The notes under the pieces are model-generated. The model did not search any database, was not told the origin of the DNA, and saw nothing but the letters and a program-made list of their open reading frames with translations. DNA of 7,369 nt from Anaerolineales bacterium (GTDB lineage Bacteria; Chloroflexota; Anaerolineae; Anaerolineales; UBA4823): contig JALHTN010000556.1 of the NCBI GenBank assembly GCA_022865865.1, positions 1-7,369 on the forward strand, written 5' to 3'. Made by a program: the position numbers and the translations under genes. Of this stretch, positions 5,216 through 7,369 are shown in pieces. Within the stretch, counting starts at the first letter, position 1. Every line of letters begins with the position of its first letter.

Positions 5216-5983
5216 TTATGCGGAATTGAGGATGATCACCGCGGTGACAATTACGGTGATCAACATGAAGACGGCTAACAAGAATAAGATCATCCATTGC
5301 CAAATCTTCAATTGAAAATCACCTAAACCAATCGAATTGGATAATGAGGAGCGGGAAGGCAGCTGTTGCTCACCTGCAGTTTTCTTTGGTCTTGATTTGA
5401 TCAGAATATCGGTGATGCTCTGCAGCTCCATCGCATCCAGAACAATGTCCTCGTTTACCAGATTGGCTGCGAACCGGTCAACCCCATCGCTTTGCAGCAA
5501 GCGAACCGGTGATTCGGGTGCATCGATGTGGACGCTGGGTTGGGTGAAAAACAATGTGGCTTCACCCTCATCCAGGTAAATACCCTTCTCCTTCAAGAAT
5601 TCAATGATCGCTCGAGACATCAAAGCAGTTCGCCGGACCAAATTGGGACGGGAAGGTCGATATTTCTGCTTTTGTTCATCCAGCTTATACCACTGGTCTA
5701 CCTTCAGGCTGAAGATGCCTTTTTCTGCACTAACACAAAAAGTACGCAGACCAGTTTGTCCAATCAGTACCATCGGAACAGGTAAAGAGAAGCCTGGAAC
5801 GGGGACATTACTGATCAATGTATACGAGTTATCCAAAACTTCTCCCAAGTGCTGAATCAGCACCTGCTGGGCTTGCGTATCACGATCCCAGGAAAATCCA
5901 AACTGCCAGATACCTTTGGCTCGATCCACAAAGGGAATCGAGCTGCTCTGGGAACCAATCGGTGAGCGTTCGATCAATTTCAT
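5216..5983 (-). CDS. NERD-like domain protein with C-terminal membrane anchor
   Basis: A 255-residue protein. Residues about 35-190 resemble the nuclease-related NERD fold: a helix (QAQQVLIQHLGEVL, 37-50), the strand YTLISNVPVPG (54-64), VLIGQTGLRTFCVSAEKG (72-89), WYKLDEQKQKYRP (98-110), a helix with ALMSRAIIEFLKEKG, then ATLFFTQPSVHIDAP (142-156) and ELQSITDIL (186-194). Aligned to the usual pattern, the catalytic Asp, Glu and Lys positions appear to be P70, C83 and S85, so nuclease activity is doubtful. Residues 195-225 are a polar linker. Residues 228-252 (WQWMILFLL to AVIILN) form one transmembrane helix at the very C terminus with the bulk on the N side, probably cytoplasmic. The start ATG 5983 overlaps the stop of the preceding gene as ATGA; a longer frame from 6055 would overlap that gene by 76 bases. 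Domain assignment is tentative and function unknown. Confidence 0.72.
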   Translation of the reverse strand: MKLIERSPIGSQSSSIPFVDRAKGIWQFGFSWDRDTQAQQVLIQHLGEVLDNSYTLISNVPVPGFSLPVPMVLIGQTGLRTFCVSAEKGIFSLKVDQWYKLDEQKQKYRPSRPNLVRRTALMSRAIIEFLKEKGIYLDEGEATLFFTQPSVHIDAPESPVRLLQSDGVDRFAANLVNEDIVLDAMELQSITDILIKSRPKKTAGEQQLPSRSSLSNSIGLGDFQLKIWQWMILFLLAVFMLITVIVTAVIILNSA

Positions 5984-6804
5984 ATGCCACTCCGATCGTG
6001 CTGCTGAGTGAAACTGGAAGGCTGAATAGCTGCTGCTGAAGCAGATGCGACCCACGGATCAAGATAATTCTCTATTAAAGATACGTTCTTGGCAACTAAC
6101 CGCGTGCAGTAATCATCTAACTGCTGGCGGGAGATATGGTTAAATATATTTTCTTGCATACTTTCTTCTGATTGGAGCATGGTCCGGAATTCGTGCACAT
6201 CTATTCCCTGGCGAGCGGCGAATACTTCCACCGTCTTTACGCTATTTCCGGGTTGTAGCTGGTCACAAAGATAAATCCACCAGTTCTCCAAGTCATGATC
6301 TTGAATAAATGGCAGCCATTTTTGTGAACGAACGGGTCCAAGATCCAGGATCTGATCAACTTGTAAATTTGCGAATACTTCTACATCTAAATATGCCCTG
6401 AGGATATTGTGCCAGTAAAGTCGATTCGAGAAAGTCGCCCAATTCTGTTGGGGACCAAAGACTGGTTCAAAGATCTCATTCACCCAGATCCAATCTGCCT
6501 GGAGATGGCAAAGATACCCGGCGATGAATATCGCCTGTGCCAAGTCCAAATTTTCAGAAGCACGCAAATTCGGATATTCGGAGAGCATACCATGCCAAGG
6601 AACCCCTGCATTCGGTGATATGGGGACGGTAAAGAAATGAGTAGCTGAGCGTGTTTGACCGGAGATGACCTGGACATCTGGGGCCGTATTGCCGAGGTAA
6701 AATGCCCCTAGTTGTCCATTTATCAGGCACTTTATTGCCGGGTTCAGTGCTGGTTGTTTGACAACCTGGTCTGCAATGCTCAGGTGGTAAAAGGGAGTAG
6801 GCAC
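5980..6804 (-). CDS. Zinc-dependent phospholipase C family protein
   Basis: This 274-residue protein matches the Zn_dep_PLPC family. It starts MPTPFYH with H7 near the N terminus, has LGNTAPDVQ (38-45) with D43, ATHFF (54-58) with H56, GYLCHLQADWIW (96-107) with H100 and D104, and a further H132 in LYWHNILRAYLD. These are in the expected order for the metal-binding helical bundle. Classical members cleave phospholipid head groups, but many genomic members such as this have no signal peptide and an unproven substrate. The start is GTG 6804: an in-frame TAA lies three codons upstream, and H7 must stay near the start. It begins 6 bases after the stop of the upstream hypothetical gene and overlaps the NERD-like gene by 4 bases. 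Family fit is good; enzyme activity is inferred. Confidence 0.85.
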   Translation of the reverse strand: MPTPFYHLSIADQVVKQPALNPAIKCLINGQLGAFYLGNTAPDVQVISGQTRSATHFFTVPISPNAGVPWHGMLSEYPNLRASENLDLAQAIFIAGYLCHLQADWIWVNEIFEPVFGPQQNWATFSNRLYWHNILRAYLDVEVFANLQVDQILDLGPVRSQKWLPFIQDHDLENWWIYLCDQLQPGNSVKTVEVFAARQGIDVHEFRTMLQSEESMQENIFNHISRQQLDDYCTRLVAKNVSLIENYLDPWVASASAAAIQPSSFTQQHDRSGI

Positions 6805-6810
6805 GTGAGA

Positions 6811-7122
6811 TTAAATCAGCGGCACGCCTTCCAGGCGATCTGTCTCAGTCTGCCCATCGCCAGCGACCAGCAATTCATGGCTGTTTACCTTAACCAACTC
6901 TACCAGAAAAGTGGTCTCGAACGTCCCGCCAAGATATGGGATCCGCTCCCCAGTACGGAAGCGCAGCCCTGAATTTATTTTTTCAACCAGATCACCCCGC
7001 TCGAGCTGAATGTAATCGGACCACACCGCTCCGCGTCGTAAAAATGCACGCACCCACATGACCTGTCCTAGGTCATCATAGTGAACTGCTTGAACCACAC
7101 CATCATAGTCAACTTTTGCCAT
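6811..7122 (-). CDS. Small hypothetical protein, first protein gene of the operon
   Basis: I do not recognise a named domain in this 103-residue protein. It is soluble, mixed alpha/beta and mildly acidic, with no cysteine and no membrane segment. It begins MAKVDYDGVVQAVHYDDLGQ and has an aromatic-basic middle (MWVRAFLRRGAVWSDYIQL, 22-40), then RFRTGERIPYLGGTFET (54-70) and a strand-rich end. The pattern resembles a small beta-barrel or SH3-like adaptor, but that is a guess. The start ATG 7122 has GGAG 8 bases upstream (7131-7134) and no competing start. It ends 6 bases before the phospholipase-like gene, so it is surely co-transcribed. It lies 112 bases after tRNA-Pro, with a strong hairpin between them. 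Confidence 0.75.
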   Translation of the reverse strand: MAKVDYDGVVQAVHYDDLGQVMWVRAFLRRGAVWSDYIQLERGDLVEKINSGLRFRTGERIPYLGGTFETTFLVELVKVNSHELLVAGDGQTETDRLEGVPLI

Positions 7123-7171
7123 AGACCTTACTCCGTGGTTTGGATGATTCTCACTTCAATTGAAATATAGA

Positions 7172-7216
7172 AAACGTGAAGCGTGGTCAGCTATCCTGGA
7201 TTCACGCTTCACGTTT
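7172..7216 (-). terminator. 14-bp perfect hairpin between tRNA-Pro and the operon
   Basis: AAACGTGAAGCGTG (7172-7185) and CACGCTTCACGTTT (7203-7216) are exact complements around a 17-base loop that can add a CAG/CTG inner stem (7188-7190, 7196-7198). On the minus strand the second arm ends in TTTT and continues TCTATATTTC, a modest T-run. It may therefore terminate or attenuate the tRNA transcript before the operon, or process it. It could also be a dispersed palindromic repeat. The minus strand also has TATATT (7164-7169) just beyond it, a possible but unsupported internal -10. Confidence 0.5.
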
Positions 7217-7234
7217 CATTGCTAACTCCATAAG

Positions 7235-7307
7235 TCGGGGTGAGCGGACTTGAACCGCTGGCCTCCGCGTCCCAAACGCGGCGCGCTGCCATCTGCGCCA
7301 CACCCCG
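7235..7307 (-). tRNA. tRNA-Pro (anticodon UGG)
   Basis: On the minus strand the cloverleaf is complete at 73 bases: acceptor arms CGGGGTG and CACCCCG (7301-7307 with 7236-7242), D arm GCGC/GCGC with loop AGATGGCA, anticodon arm CCGCG/CGCGG with loop TTTGGGA giving anticodon TGG, variable loop AGGCC, and T arm AGCGG/CCGCT with loop TTCAAGT. The discriminator base is A (7235). CCA is not encoded and must be added after transcription. It lies about 3 bases downstream of the predicted transcription start of a strong promoter. Confidence 0.97.
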
Positions 7308-7316
7308 AGATGAGTG

Positions 7317-7346
7317 AGTATAATGCGTTTAATAGCAATACGTCAA
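7317..7346 (-). promoter_or_regulatory. Sigma-70-type promoter of tRNA-Pro
   Basis: On the minus strand TTGACG (7341-7346) and TATACT (7317-7322) are separated by 18 bases, close to the vegetative consensus. Transcription would start near 7310-7311, only a few bases before the mature tRNA 5' end, so the leader is very short. It may also feed the downstream five-gene operon by read-through. A 10-bp palindrome AGACATGTCT (7346-7355) touches the upstream edge of the -35. Confidence 0.7.
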
Positions 7347-7369
7347 GACATGTCTGGAAGTTTTTGAGG

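Noticed and set aside
5234..5261. GATCACC/GGTGATC and the palindrome TCACCGCGGTGA
   Set aside because: It falls in the transmembrane-helix codons of the NERD-like gene and is explained by Val/Ile/Thr codons; no regulatory position.
5984..6055. Longer N terminus for the NERD-like gene from ATG 6055
   Set aside because: It would overlap the phospholipase-like coding sequence by 76 bases, and the added residues look like an out-of-frame reading of that gene. ATG 5983 gives the ATGA overlap also used at the glycosyltransferase/rnhB junction.

Overview
The window looks like an ordinary bacterial chromosome segment of medium GC. The gene set is consistent with an Anaerolineae-type Chloroflexota genome or metagenome bin: a sarcosine/dimethylglycine dehydrogenase-like protein, a CWC cysteine-rich protein, a GYD protein, a YgiT-like orphan, a NimA-like flavoprotein and an Anaerolineae-style membrane/lipid operon. 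That taxonomic call is an inference from gene families and non-coding style. No marker gene proves it.

The left half (1-3791) is transcribed rightwards and loosely packed. It opens with the C-terminal two thirds of a large FAD/folate-type demethylating dehydrogenase that is cut by the window edge. Next come a 75-residue Cys-rich CWC protein, a GYD-domain protein with a near-perfect Shine-Dalgarno, a 75-residue YgiT-type protein that has lost every zinc-binding cysteine, and a NimA-like pyridoxamine-phosphate-oxidase-fold flavoprotein. Three gaps of about 280-300 bases separate the last four. They hold extended -10-like promoters, a 19-bp perfect palindrome in front of the YgiT-like gene, a probable degraded intergenic repeat and a weak hairpin terminator.

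The right half (3805-7307) is transcribed leftwards and compact. A strong sigma-70-like promoter drives tRNA-Pro(UGG), followed by a 14-bp perfect inverted repeat. Then come five tightly spaced genes: a conserved-looking hypothetical protein, a zinc-dependent phospholipase C-like protein, a NERD-like protein with a C-terminal membrane anchor, a polyprenyl-phosphate-type family 2 glycosyltransferase, and RNase HII (rnhB). Two of the junctions are ATGA overlaps, one is a 6-base gap and one a 23-base gap. Two starts are non-ATG (GTG and TTG) and are forced by in-frame stops just upstream. The operon meets the NimA-like gene tail to tail across 13 bases.

No CRISPR array, transposase or phage module is visible. 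The items most worth a second look are the zinc-less orphan YgiT-type gene with its palindrome, and the apparently catalytically dead NERD-like membrane protein sandwiched between lipid-related genes.
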